In this document: positions 49,859 through 58,991 of the stretch, one piece after another
Layout of the letters: each line of letters starts with the position of its first letter
How positions within the stretch are numbered: position 1 is the first letter of the stretch
Assembly: GCA_038257535.1 (NCBI GenBank)
Contig: JBBSJE010000001.1
Coordinates: 1-64,000, forward strand
Direction: 5' to 3'
DNA length: 64,000 bases
Origin: JAGTJU01 sp038257535
GTDB taxonomy: Bacteria; Myxococcota_A; Polyangia; Fen-1088
The notes under the pieces: model-generated
The model's database searches: none
Seen by the model: only the letters and a program-made list of their open reading frames with translations
Told to the model about the DNA's origin: nothing
Translations under genes and position numbers: made by a program

Positions 49859-52366
49859 ATGGCCGACGACCTTCGAGTTCGCCCCGCACCACTTTTGCCC
49901 TTGCGGGACATTGTGGTGTTTCCATTTCAGGTTGTGCCGCTCTTCGTGGGGCGGGAAAAGTCATTGGGGGCCCTGGAAGAGGCCATGTCTACGGGGGGCT
50001 ACCAGGAGATTTTCCTTTCGGCCCAACGCCAGGCGGGCACCGAAGAGCCTAGCCCCAGCGACATTCACGAGGTGGGCACGTTGGCTGGCATCATTCAGGT
50101 GGTGCGGCTGTCCGACGGCACGGTGAAGGTGTTGGTGGAAGGGCGGCGGCGCGGCCGCGTGAAACGCTTTGTGCGCACCGACGGCTGTTATGTGGTGGAT
50201 GTGGAACCGCTGCTTGAGCCTGCAGAAGACGAGGCTGAGCTGGCCGCGTTGGTGCGTGAGGTTCATCTGGCGTTCGAGACGTTTGTGAAGCTAAACAAAC
50301 GCGTGAGCCCCGAGATTTTGGCCTCCGTGCAAACCATAGATGGCGCGGGCGCTCTGGCCGATACGGTGATTGGGCATTTGCCGTTGAAGTTGGGCGACAA
50401 GCAACGGCTGCTTGAGCAGGTGTCGCCCTGGGATCGGCTCACAAGCCTTTACGAACTTCTCAAGGCTGAGATCGAGGTGTTGGAGGTTGAACGGCGCATT
50501 CGAACGAAGGTCAAGCGCCGGGCGGAGCGGGTGGAAAAAGAGCAGTACCTCAATGAGCAGATCCAGGTGCTGAGCAAAGACGGCGACGGCCGCGACGAAT
50601 TCAAATCGGAAATCAACGAGCTTGAAGAGCGCGTTCGGCACAAGAACCTTTCGGAAGAGGCGAAAGCCAAAGTCGAAAAGGAGATCAAGAAGCTGAAGAT
50701 GATGGCGCCCATGAGCGCCGAAGCCGCGGTGGTGCGCAACTATCTTGACTGGATCTTGGCGCTGCCCTGGGGCGATCAAAGCCAAAGTCGCATTGATGTG
50801 GCGGAAGCACAGATGGTCTTGGATGAAGATCACTTCGGCCTCACCAAGGTCAAAGAGCGCATCTTGGAGTATTTGGCTGTGCAGTCTTTGGTGCCGAAGC
50901 TCAAGGGGCCGATCTTGTGTTTGGCGGGACCGCCCGGTGTGGGAAAAACGTCGCTGGCGCGTTCGATCGCCCGGGCCACGGGCCGCAACTTTGTGCGCTT
51001 GGCCTTAGGGGGTGTGCGGGATGAGGCCGAAATTCGCGGCCACCGTCGCACTTACATTGGGGCGCTCCCAGGCAAAATCATTCAATCGCTGAAGAAAGCC
51101 GGCACGGACAACCCCGTTTTCTTGCTGGACGAAGTGGACAAAATGTCGGCTGATTTCCGAGGCGATCCGTCCGCGGCGCTGCTGGAGGTGTTGGATCCCG
51201 AACAAAACGGCACGTTCGCGGATCACTTCTTGGAGCTGGATTACGATCTTTCGAATGTGATGTTCATCGCCACCGCGAACTATCTGCAAGGCATTCCCGC
51301 GCCGCTGCAGGATCGCTTGGAGATCATTTCAGTGCCCGGCTACACCGAATTCGAGAAAGTTTCGATCGCCGCGCGCCACCTTCTGCCCAAACAACAACGC
51401 GACAGCGGCTTGGGCGAGCTAAAGCTGGAACTGCCGGAAGAAACCACCCGCGCGGTGATCCATGGCTACACCAAAGAATCGGGCGTGCGCAACCTTGAAC
51501 GCGAACTGGCCACAATCTGCCGCAAAATTGCGCGTGAATATGTTCGCGATCGCAGCTTAACTAGCTGGAAAATTTCGCCCAAACGCGTCGCGCATTTTTT
51601 GGGGCCGGCGAAATTTCGTTCTGGCCGCACCGAGGTGGCCGATGCGGTGGGCTTGTGCAACGGACTTGCGGTGACGTCTTACGGGGGCGACCTGCTCAGC
51701 ACAGAAGTTTCCATTGTGTCAGGTCGAGGCAAGCTGGTGCTGACGGGCAAGCTGGGCGATGTGATGCAAGAGTCGGCGCAAGCGGCGCTCTCGTACATTC
51801 GCTCGCGTGCGCCGTCGCTGGGGTTGGACATCGACTTTCACAACCGGGCGGACATTCACATTCACTTGCCCGAGGGGGCCATTCCCAAAGATGGTCCGTC
51901 GGCGGGCATCACGATGGCCACGGCGGTTGTGTCGGCGCTGTTGCGCGTGCCGGTGCGGCGAGATGTGGCGATGACTGGCGAAATCACGCTGCGGGGCCGT
52001 GTGCTCGCCATTGGCGGCTTGAAAGAAAAGCTTTTGGCCGCGCACCGGGCAGGGGTCACCACGGTGATCATTCCCAAGGACAACGTGCGCGAACTGCGCG
52101 ACGTTCCCAAAAAGGTGCTCAAAGCGCTGAAGGTGGTGGCGGTGCAAAATGTGGATGAGGTTCTGCGCAACGCCTTGGTGCTGCCCGAGCCCGAGACCTT
52201 CTTGCAATCGCCGTCGGAGGCGGTGGATTGGCGCACAGTGATCGACCGCCGGGGGCGCCAGGAGGAGCGGCGGGGCGATTTGGGCCCAGTGGCCACAGCG
52301 TCACCTCCCTTGGCGCTTGAGCCGGGCGGCTCGGCTATGCCGCCGTCTTCGGGCCAAAGCGGCTAA
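49859..52366 (+). CDS. lon: ATP-dependent Lon protease
   Basis: AAA+ serine protease that degrades misfolded and regulatory proteins. The 835 residues comprise a Lon N domain (about 10-210), coiled coil, the ATPase with GPPGVGKTS, LDEVDKM and RRTYIGALPG, and the protease domain with catalytic Ser681 (PKDGPSAG) and Lys724 (GGLKEKLLAAH). The C-terminus adds a Pro/Gly-rich tail of about 30 residues not usual in Lon. It closes the tig-clpP-clpX-lon block. Confidence 0.97.
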   Translation: MADDLRVRPAPLLPLRDIVVFPFQVVPLFVGREKSLGALEEAMSTGGYQEIFLSAQRQAGTEEPSPSDIHEVGTLAGIIQVVRLSDGTVKVLVEGRRRGRVKRFVRTDGCYVVDVEPLLEPAEDEAELAALVREVHLAFETFVKLNKRVSPEILASVQTIDGAGALADTVIGHLPLKLGDKQRLLEQVSPWDRLTSLYELLKAEIEVLEVERRIRTKVKRRAERVEKEQYLNEQIQVLSKDGDGRDEFKSEINELEERVRHKNLSEEAKAKVEKEIKKLKMMAPMSAEAAVVRNYLDWILALPWGDQSQSRIDVAEAQMVLDEDHFGLTKVKERILEYLAVQSLVPKLKGPILCLAGPPGVGKTSLARSIARATGRNFVRLALGGVRDEAEIRGHRRTYIGALPGKIIQSLKKAGTDNPVFLLDEVDKMSADFRGDPSAALLEVLDPEQNGTFADHFLELDYDLSNVMFIATANYLQGIPAPLQDRLEIISVPGYTEFEKVSIAARHLLPKQQRDSGLGELKLELPEETTRAVIHGYTKESGVRNLERELATICRKIAREYVRDRSLTSWKISPKRVAHFLGPAKFRSGRTEVADAVGLCNGLAVTSYGGDLLSTEVSIVSGRGKLVLTGKLGDVMQESAQAALSYIRSRAPSLGLDIDFHNRADIHIHLPEGAIPKDGPSAGITMATAVVSALLRVPVRRDVAMTGEITLRGRVLAIGGLKEKLLAAHRAGVTTVIIPKDNVRELRDVPKKVLKALKVVAVQNVDEVLRNALVLPEPETFLQSPSEAVDWRTVIDRRGRQEERRGDLGPVATASPPLALEPGGSAMPPSSGQSG

Positions 52367-52560
52367 GAGCCGGGCCCTGAACGACCCACCGGAGAGCGTG
52401 GAACGCTACGAACAGCTTCCGTGAGGCATATAACGCAAAGAGTCTTTTAGGTGCGCCCCGCAAAGAAGTGCAAACGGACGCCGTTGGCCTCTTGTGGGGC
52501 GCGAACTTCACTTGTACAACTACAAACCCCGCCGGATTGGGGGAACCATTCGGCCGTATC

Positions 52561-52645
52561 GGAGGAGTGGCCGAGTGGTCTAAGGCGACGGTCTTGAAAA
52601 CCGTTGACGGGCAACCGTCCGAGGGTTCGAATCCCTCCTCCTCCT
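52561..52645 (+). tRNA. tRNA-Ser (anticodon TGA)
   Basis: Acceptor stem GGAGGAG/CTCCTCC, type-II long variable arm (GACGG-gcaa-CCGTC), anticodon loop CTTGAAA reading TGA, and a T arm with TTCGAAT. Position 73 is T. CCA is not encoded. Confidence 0.95.
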
Positions 52646-52712
52646 CAAAACAACAAACCCCAAACGATCAAGGAGACACCGCGAAACAACACCTGCGCAC
52701 ATAAAACAACTT

Positions 52713-52799
52713 GGAGAGGTGGCTGAGTGGCCGAAAGCAACGGTTTGCTAAATCGTCGTAGGGGCGACCCTACCGAGGGTTCGAATCCCTCCCTCTCCT
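52713..52799 (+). tRNA. tRNA-Ser (anticodon GCT)
   Basis: Acceptor GGAGAGG/CCTCTCC, anticodon stem ACGGT/ATCGT with loop TTGCTAA (GCT), long variable arm and TTCGAAT in the T loop. As in the neighbour, position 73 is T and CCA is not encoded. Confidence 0.95.
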
Positions 52800-52903
52800 C
52801 AAAGCTTGCTCTTGACGGCGCGTTTTTGCCGGCGTAAGAGCGGGACCTGCGGTTTTCAAAACAGCCTTTGTCGCGAAGAAAACCTCAAACAAAATCGGAA
52901 AAT

Positions 52904-52977
52904 GCACCCGTAGCTCAACTGGATAGAGCACAGGCCTACGAAGCCTGGGGTTAGATGTTCGAGTCATCTCGGGTGCA
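52904..52977 (+). tRNA. tRNA-Arg (anticodon ACG)
   Basis: Acceptor GCACCCG/CGGGTGC, anticodon stem CAGGC/GCCTG with loop CTACGAA (ACG), T arm AGATG/CATCT with TTCGAGT, discriminator A. The A34 would be edited to inosine to read CGN codons. Confidence 0.95.
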
Positions 52978-53159
52978 CACTTCACAGGGCCAAGGGCGGC
53001 CGCGAAAACGCGATGACGCCCTTAAATGTGAAACGCTGAAACGCCGGTTCCAGCCCCCCGGCAAATGATTGGTCGAACGCAGGCGCCCCGCCCGCGAAGC
53101 CAGCAGGAGATAGGCCAGACTCCGCGGCGCTCACAAGAGCCTCAAGCTCTGTGCGTCAT

Positions 53160-53198
53160 TTGACATAGTCACGAACTTGGTCAAGTATATAACTATGT
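53160..53198. promoter_or_regulatory. Promoter/operator region of the toxin-antitoxin pair
   Basis: TTGACA (53160-53165) and a TATATA-like -10 (53186-53191) are separated by 20 bp. A palindrome ACTTG-GT-CAAGT (53175-53186) lies between them. An outer 7-bp repeat pairs 53163-53169 with 53192-53198 across the start codon. Such layouts suit autorepression by the antitoxin-toxin complex. Confidence 0.5.
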
Positions 53199-53437
53199 TG
53201 CGGGTAAACATCCACGAGGTGAAAGCTAACCTTTCCCGGTATCTGGAGGTTGCGGCGTCTGGAGCGACCGTCGTCATTTGCAACCGCAACGTACCCGTGG
53301 CAGAAATTCGAGCCATCGCGCCACGGCGGGCAGAGCCTCGGCCTATTGGCCTAGCTCAGGGCACTTTTGAGGTTCCGGACTCGTTCTTCGAACCGCTGCC
53401 TGAGGATGTCGTTGAAGCGTTCGAGGGCGTGGAGTGA
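53195..53437 (+). CDS. Phd/YefM-type antitoxin
   Basis: An 80-residue protein with the Phd/YefM N-terminal fold (MLRVNIHEVKANLSRYLEVAASGATVVICNRNVPVAEI), which binds DNA as a dimer. The acidic C-terminus (PDSFFEPLPEDVVEAFEGVE) is the usual toxin-wrapping part. It overlaps the PIN toxin gene by 4 bp (GTGA). Met 53195 is chosen; six upstream codons are in frame. Confidence 0.88.
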   Translation: MLRVNIHEVKANLSRYLEVAASGATVVICNRNVPVAEIRAIAPRRAEPRPIGLAQGTFEVPDSFFEPLPEDVVEAFEGVE

Positions 53438-53820
53438 AACTCCTGCTCGACACGTGCACGTTTCTTTGGATCGTTTCTGGAGCGCAGCAGCTCACTTCTC
53501 GGGTGCGTGAGGCGTTCGCTAACCCCGACAACGAGATCTATCTCAGCGCCGTTTCGGCGTGGGAAATCACTGTGAAGCACGACTTGGGCAAGTTGCCGCT
53601 GCCGCGATCGGCGGCAGATTTCGTTCCTGAGGAGCGCGCGCGACACGCAATAGCTGCCCTGCCTTTGTCGGAATCCGAGGCCCTCGCCGTGGCCAAACTC
53701 CCTCGCCTGCACCGTGACCCATTCGACCGCATGCTGGTTTGCCAGGCCGTCATGGGGGGCCTCACCCTCGTCACGCCCGATCCCCTGGTGACGCAGTACC
53801 CAGTGCCGACGTTGTGGTGA
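53434..53820 (+). CDS. PIN-domain toxin (VapC-type ribonuclease)
   Basis: A 128-residue PIN nuclease. The acidic triad is visible as Asp6 (LLLDTCTFLW), a Glu in SAVSAWEITVK and Asp residues in RDPFDRML and LVTPDPLV. The LDTCTFLW and HRDPFDRMLVCQA sequences match the Phd-coupled VapC subfamily. It would cleave RNA, commonly tRNA, when freed from the antitoxin. It lies downstream of a tRNA cluster, a frequent place for acquired modules. Confidence 0.9.
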   Translation: MKLLLDTCTFLWIVSGAQQLTSRVREAFANPDNEIYLSAVSAWEITVKHDLGKLPLPRSAADFVPEERARHAIAALPLSESEALAVAKLPRLHRDPFDRMLVCQAVMGGLTLVTPDPLVTQYPVPTLW

Positions 53821-53847
53821 TTCGCCGCTGATGCGCTTGATGCCGAA

Positions 53848-56181
53848 CTAGATGGGCCGCGAATACGCGATGACGCCCTTGAATGTGAAAAGCTGTTTCC
53901 AACCGCCCTCGGCCCAAGTTTCGGGCGCCGGCAAGTCTTGATCGAGTACTAGATATTGTGCGGTCTGAGTTGCGGCTTGCACATCGGACAACGAAACCTG
54001 GAGCCCATCACAGCCCGGTTTGAAGTGGCGCTTCCATTTGCGATTCACCTCGCCCCACGGCACCTGCGTGACGCCCGCGCAGGTGACGAACACAACGTGC
54101 GTGGGGGCCGCTTGTGGTGGCGGGGCTTGCGAACGCAGGGCAGACAATCGACGTTCAGGGATCTCAAGCTTATCCGTGTGATCGCGCACAAAGCTGTGAA
54201 ACACGAGATCGTCCGTAAGCCGCATAAGGCCGCTGGGGTTCTCGGCCCACAGAATGTGCGTGATGCCCAAGCTCTGCAATTGCTGGTAAACGGCGCCAGG
54301 CGTTTGCAGTTCGTGATAACCCATGCGGCCTTGGCGACCATGCCCATCCACCACCACGGGACGGCCGATGCCAAAGCGCAGATGTTCTTCGTGCAACAGC
54401 AAGGTGCTGGTGATGGCATCGGGAAGATGGGGAGCCAGCTCAGGAAGCTTGGAATGCATCTTGGCTTGTTCATCCCAGGCTTTGCGATAGCTGCTGGACG
54501 CCAGATGCAGGCTGTGCTCGAAGGGAGACTTGCCGGCCATGGGGTGGGTGGGCAAAAACGGAACGTCGCTGCCCCAGACCACCGAAAACACAAGCACGCC
54601 GGCCAGTGCGGCCTGTACAACGCGCACCCGTGTCTGCCATAGCCTTGCCACTATCACGGCCACAATGGCCGCCATCCAAGGCAGCAGCGATTGCAGATAT
54701 CTGTCCTGGTGATACGTGGCGTACCAAACCAGAACACCTAGCCCTGTGGCCGCCGCAAGCTTCCACACTTGTTGCAGATGTCGCAATCCCAGTGCCGGTA
54801 GCAGCAACAAGGGAAACAACGCTCCAAATACAGGGATGCGCCCATGGAAACGCTTCCAGTCGTGCGGAACGAGGGAAAACGTAAACATGCCAGCGATCGT
54901 TTGCCAGATGCGTTCGGCAAGGTTGCCTTCCGGCATCCAACCAGGATCATTGAACTTGACGATTGTTCCTTCAATCCATGGATGACCGTGAAAGACTGAT
55001 TGTGCCAGGGGGTAAATCGGGTTGCTGTACCACAGCCAATTGCGCAACCAATGCGTGCTTGTGACCAGCAAGGCCACCCCTGCGGCCAGCCCTACGACCT
55101 GCAAGTGCGGCTTGCACAACTGCCACGATAAGTGCTTTGCCAAGTGAGGGAGCAGGGCCAGTAGATAAAGCAGCGCGCCTCCGGCCAGGAGGTAGATCAC
55201 TTGGTACTTGGCCAACGTGGCTGCCCCTGCAAACAGCCCCAACAACATGGCCGCACCTTTTGTGCGAGGGCCCTGCGTGTAAGGCAGCAGCAGCACCAGC
55301 ACAGGCGCCCAAAACGCCAGGATGTGATCGGCGGCGAGGCTTAAGTTGGAATCGTAGAGGAACAAGCCAGGAAACAGAAACATGGCCACCCAACCACCCC
55401 GGCGAATCTGCCCACCCGAAATTTGGCGCACCAGCAAGCTCACGCCCACGAGGGTGGCCAGAAACACTGTGAATTCCAGGTGCGCTGCAAGCTCGGTGCG
55501 AAGAAACAGACTGGCGCCCGGCATGAGCAGCGCCCAGGTGTACAGCCAACTGGCGAACTGGGGCAGGGTGCCGTGAAACCAACCCTCAACAAAAGGGGCG
55601 ATGCGACCCGAGGTTGCGTAGTGCTCGGCCACACCCATGTGGTACCAGCGAGAGTCGTAGGCCACGTTCGCCGGCGTTAAGATGGGAATGTAAACCAGCG
55701 CCAACCCCAGCGCGCCAGCCGCCCAGAGCCATGGCAGCCAGCGATGAGATGGTGTTCCTAGCCGAGGGGTCAGCCGCCTGGTGCGCACCCATCGCGGCTG
55801 CAGATGCCGTTTGAGGTGAGGGGTTCCCGCGGCCAACAGAAGAGCAGGCCATGCGCAGAAGAACCATGGGCCAAGGCCGCCCACAAACCCCACAAGACAT
55901 ACGCCGGTGGCAAACACCCATAGCCCTGCGGCAAAAGCAAACAGCAGATCTCGCGCCAGGGGCAATCTGGCCCCTAAACAGCGGTGCACCAGCGGTGCCC
56001 CGGCGGCCACACAGCTGAGGCTGAAGACAAGGCACAAAAGCCACAAGCCCAAATACTTCCAGACCAGCCATTGCCACAGCGGCTGATGATGGTGCGCCAC
56101 CGCGGCCATGGTTCCCAACACCATAACCAAGCCCCCCACGGCAACGGTTTGTCGCCAGCGCCCTGTGTCCGAGAAAAACAT
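53848..56181 (-). CDS. GT-C family membrane glycosyltransferase-like protein
   Basis: A 777-residue protein with about fourteen to sixteen transmembrane helices up to residue 560 and a soluble C-terminal part. The first large periplasmic loop contains TPANVAYDSRWYHMGVAEHYATSGRI, where AYDSRWYH resembles the acidic catalytic motif of GT-C enzymes. A second conserved-looking region is LRNWLWYSNPIYPLAQ. It probably transfers a polyprenyl-linked sugar. The C-terminal part (about 570-777) is a soluble domain with no motif I recognise. Start at ATG 56181. Confidence 0.78.
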   Translation of the reverse strand: MFFSDTGRWRQTVAVGGLVMVLGTMAAVAHHHQPLWQWLVWKYLGLWLLCLVFSLSCVAAGAPLVHRCLGARLPLARDLLFAFAAGLWVFATGVCLVGFVGGLGPWFFCAWPALLLAAGTPHLKRHLQPRWVRTRRLTPRLGTPSHRWLPWLWAAGALGLALVYIPILTPANVAYDSRWYHMGVAEHYATSGRIAPFVEGWFHGTLPQFASWLYTWALLMPGASLFLRTELAAHLEFTVFLATLVGVSLLVRQISGGQIRRGGWVAMFLFPGLFLYDSNLSLAADHILAFWAPVLVLLLPYTQGPRTKGAAMLLGLFAGAATLAKYQVIYLLAGGALLYLLALLPHLAKHLSWQLCKPHLQVVGLAAGVALLVTSTHWLRNWLWYSNPIYPLAQSVFHGHPWIEGTIVKFNDPGWMPEGNLAERIWQTIAGMFTFSLVPHDWKRFHGRIPVFGALFPLLLLPALGLRHLQQVWKLAAATGLGVLVWYATYHQDRYLQSLLPWMAAIVAVIVARLWQTRVRVVQAALAGVLVFSVVWGSDVPFLPTHPMAGKSPFEHSLHLASSSYRKAWDEQAKMHSKLPELAPHLPDAITSTLLLHEEHLRFGIGRPVVVDGHGRQGRMGYHELQTPGAVYQQLQSLGITHILWAENPSGLMRLTDDLVFHSFVRDHTDKLEIPERRLSALRSQAPPPQAAPTHVVFVTCAGVTQVPWGEVNRKWKRHFKPGCDGLQVSLSDVQAATQTAQYLVLDQDLPAPETWAEGGWKQLFTFKGVIAYSRPI

Positions 56182-56528
56182 GCGGCGTGGTTATAAACCA
56201 CGCAACCTCTGCGGGGCAGCGCCGAGAACCCGTTATGACAATATTTCGTGAGAACACAGGGTTAGCCACGTTGTGTCCACCGGTTTCGGATGCGCCCAAG
56301 CCACAACCAGCGCCCGCGCGCTCAGGGCCTAGGCGTGTGCGCGTGTGGCCGCCACCGCCCGTGGGCTGGCCGCCAGCGCCGCAGCAAAACGCCCCGCCTC
56401 CCAAAAAGCCTTGAGGAAGCCTTGAGCCCGTTGCGAGACAAGCTCGCGGTGAATGCCGTTTCAGGCGCGTTTCATCAGGAACCGCTTGCAGATGCCCCGC
56501 ACCGCAAGTGATGCTTCGGCGCAATCGC
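56182..56528. other. Intergenic stretch before the esterase gene
   Basis: About 350 bp. The only frame (56235-56414) starts MTIFRENTGL and becomes Pro-rich and low-complexity; I do not count it as a gene. The minus strand may carry the promoter of the membrane protein. No RNA structure is evident. Confidence 0.35.
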
Positions 56529-57614
56529 ATGAAGGTCTTTTTTGTTTTCTCGTTGAGTGTGTTGTCGCTGTTCGGATGTGTAAAAAAAAGCGATCCGGTT
56601 TTGTATTCGCAGCCGCTTAAGCCTGCGCCTCCGGTTTTGGCACCTGAAGACCCGGGGGTGCAGGGCGATGGCGATCACGTGGTTGGACCTGAGTTTACAA
56701 AGGATCCGGATCTAGCCGACAAAGGCGCGCCCGCGGGCCGTCGCTTCGAGTTCACCATGGACTCGAACGATAGCCAGATCTTTCGCGGCGAGGACACCAC
56801 TTTGAAGCCGGAGCATCAGCATCCGTTCACGCGTAAGATCTCGGTGTACGTGCCGGCGCAATACAAAGATGGCACGCCCGCTCCGTTTATGATCATTCAC
56901 GATGGGCCGGGTCCCTTGGGGCGGATAGGGCTAGCGCTTGACAATCTGACGATCTCAGAAGATCCGAACCGCCAGTTGCCGGCGTTTGTGGCCATCGGCG
57001 TGGCCAATGGTGGGGCGGACTCTAAAGGCAGCGAACGCGGTTTGGAATACGACACGATGTCGGATCGGTTGGCGCGTTTTATCAACGACGAAGTGCTGCC
57101 TGCGGTGCTGGCAAATTCGGAGATAAAGGCGGCTTACCCTCGCTTTGCCCTTACACAAGATCCGTGGGGACGTGCGGTGTTCGGGTGCAGTTCGGGTGGC
57201 GCTGCCGCGCTGACCATGGGTTGGTTCCGGCCTGATCTGTTTCGCCGTTTGGTGACGTATTCGGGAACGTTTGTTGACCAGCAAGATGACGACGCGCCCG
57301 AAGAGGCGACGTACCCCCTGGGTGCTTGGGAGTACCACTCGAGCATGAAGCTGATCGAGTCAAGCGAGGCTAAGCCGCTACGTATCTTTACACACGTTTC
57401 CGAGCAAGATCTTCGCTTCAACGATCCTGAAGAAACCTACCACAACTGGGTGATGGCTAACGAACGCACCGCCCGGGCGTTGAAGGCCAAGAACTACCAC
57501 TATCGCTATGTGTTCAGCAAAGCCTCGAAGCATTGTGACGATCGTGTGTTCGACCACACGTTGGCCGACACGCTGGTGTGGATGTGGCGAGGTTATAAAC
57601 CCAGCGGGAAATGA
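56529..57614 (+). CDS. Enterochelin esterase-like alpha/beta hydrolase lipoprotein
   Basis: A 361-residue exported esterase. The signal peptide ends in the lipobox SLFGC, then a Pro-rich linker. The alpha/beta-hydrolase domain is of the IroE/Fes (putative esterase) type: ISVYVPAQYKDGTPAPFMIIHDGPG, then the nucleophile in FGCSSGGAAAL, and HVSEQDLRF. The likely catalytic His is in FDHTLADTL. Substrates in this family are siderophore or cell-wall sugar esters. Met 56529 is the start; the ATG at 56508 lies seven codons upstream. It converges on the DUF1552 gene. Confidence 0.86.
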   Translation: MKVFFVFSLSVLSLFGCVKKSDPVLYSQPLKPAPPVLAPEDPGVQGDGDHVVGPEFTKDPDLADKGAPAGRRFEFTMDSNDSQIFRGEDTTLKPEHQHPFTRKISVYVPAQYKDGTPAPFMIIHDGPGPLGRIGLALDNLTISEDPNRQLPAFVAIGVANGGADSKGSERGLEYDTMSDRLARFINDEVLPAVLANSEIKAAYPRFALTQDPWGRAVFGCSSGGAAALTMGWFRPDLFRRLVTYSGTFVDQQDDDAPEEATYPLGAWEYHSSMKLIESSEAKPLRIFTHVSEQDLRFNDPEETYHNWVMANERTARALKAKNYHYRYVFSKASKHCDDRVFDHTLADTLVWMWRGYKPSGK

Positions 57615-57623
57615 GCCGCGGGC

Positions 57624-58991
57624 TTAGCCTGTCAGCCCCGGCAGCGGCCCTCGGCATTGGCTGGGCACACCAAAGCTGCTGGCTTCAATGCCCATGGCGT
57701 TCATGAAGGAAACGTAGAGCTCCGCTTGGCTTGGACCCGTGGCTTTGTCAGACCCGGCTTTGTACTGAACGTAGCTGACCCCGTCGGTTTGGTTGGGGTA
57801 GGAGATCTGGCGCCCGGTTTTGAAGTAACCGCCGCCGCTGCCCGCCACGATCATAGGCATCCAGTCGTAGTTGTGGTTTCCGGCGCCGTGTTCGGAGCAC
57901 CAAAACACCACCGTGTTGTCCAGCAGGCTGCGGCCCCCTTCATCCACGGCCTTGAGCTGATCAAGGAAGCTGGCGAATCGGCCAGCAAACCATTCGCTGT
58001 ATTTGTTGCGCAAAGGCCATCCCGCGGCGCCGTAATCGTGGGAAGCGTCGTGGATGCCTTTGGCAAACCCAGGCAGTTGAACGTTGCCACCAGAGCCTTG
58101 GTACACAAGCGACGCCACGCGGGTTAGATCGCAGGCCAAGGCGGTGGCCAGCAGTTTCATTTGGGCATCGCCCGCCGCAATGAGACCCTCGACCCCTGAG
58201 GAGGGGGCGCCGGGTTGGGTGGGGGCCTTGCATCCGCTCCCGCCCGACGAAGTGAGGCGCGTTTCCACTTCGCGGATGGCTTCCAGATGCGATTCGACCT
58301 TCATGCGATCGTCGCCACTCATTCGGCCCGCCAAACTGGCGTAGTCTTCCTTGATGCCATCTAAAACCGATTTTCGGTCGGCGTTCAGTTTTGCAAAAGC
58401 GGTTTGATCGGTACCAAGATCAGAGAACAACCGCGTGAACACTTGGCGCGGATCCGAAATGGGTTGGATGGGAACGCGCGCGGCGCTGTAGGAAACCGTG
58501 CCTGAAAAGCCGCCGCTGGCTTGGGCGCCCAACTGCACAGAGGGAAATTTTGTGCCGGTGGAGATCTCTTTGGCGATGGCCTGGTCAATGGAAATCCCAC
58601 CTCCTGACCCGCTGTTCGACGGCATGCACGTGCTGAGATTCACCATGGGCTTTTGATGGCCGGGATCGATGGCAGCCGCGTCGAATAGCGCGCTTTTGTT
58701 GTTGATCCCGTCAAGCATCAGCAAGCTGTCCGAATGTCGGGCCAGCGGCTGTAGCGGCGTTGTCAGCACCAGCTTTCCTTGCGCGTCGTTTTTGCAACGC
58801 AGCCAATCAGCCCCTTGGCCGCAAGGGGTAAAGAACATGATGAAACGCTTGGGCGCGCCGTTGGGGCCGGTTTTGGATAGCGGGCCCTCCGCGCGCGCCA
58901 CCTGGACGCGTGCCATCACGTCTAACAAAGGCAAGGGAATCGCGATGCCTCCCAAGCTGCGCAGCACGGCTCGTCGGCTGATCGGTTTCAT
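57624..58991 (-). CDS. DUF1552 family Tat-exported protein (second copy)
   Basis: A 455-residue protein with a twin-arginine signal (SRRAVLRSLGGIAIPLPLLD). Family blocks include FIMFFTPCGQGADW, RKSVLDGIKEDYASLAGRM and FWCSEHGAGNHNYDWMP. It begins with a 4-bp ATGA overlap on the DUF1592 gene, in the same order as at 11432-14507. Sequence similarity to that first copy is moderate by eye, so the two pairs are not a recent duplication. Confidence 0.88.
   Translation of the reverse strand: MKPISRRAVLRSLGGIAIPLPLLDVMARVQVARAEGPLSKTGPNGAPKRFIMFFTPCGQGADWLRCKNDAQGKLVLTTPLQPLARHSDSLLMLDGINNKSALFDAAAIDPGHQKPMVNLSTCMPSNSGSGGGISIDQAIAKEISTGTKFPSVQLGAQASGGFSGTVSYSAARVPIQPISDPRQVFTRLFSDLGTDQTAFAKLNADRKSVLDGIKEDYASLAGRMSGDDRMKVESHLEAIREVETRLTSSGGSGCKAPTQPGAPSSGVEGLIAAGDAQMKLLATALACDLTRVASLVYQGSGGNVQLPGFAKGIHDASHDYGAAGWPLRNKYSEWFAGRFASFLDQLKAVDEGGRSLLDNTVVFWCSEHGAGNHNYDWMPMIVAGSGGGYFKTGRQISYPNQTDGVSYVQYKAGSDKATGPSQAELYVSFMNAMGIEASSFGVPSQCRGPLPGLTG

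Noticed and set aside
52560..53820. tRNA-integrated genomic island with attachment repeats
   Set aside because: A toxin-antitoxin pair follows the tRNA genes, but I found no duplicated tRNA 3' end and no integrase on that side.
56187..56414. 75-codon open frame between the membrane protein and the esterase
   Set aside because: The second half is a Pro/Ala low-complexity run and no ribosome-binding site precedes it.
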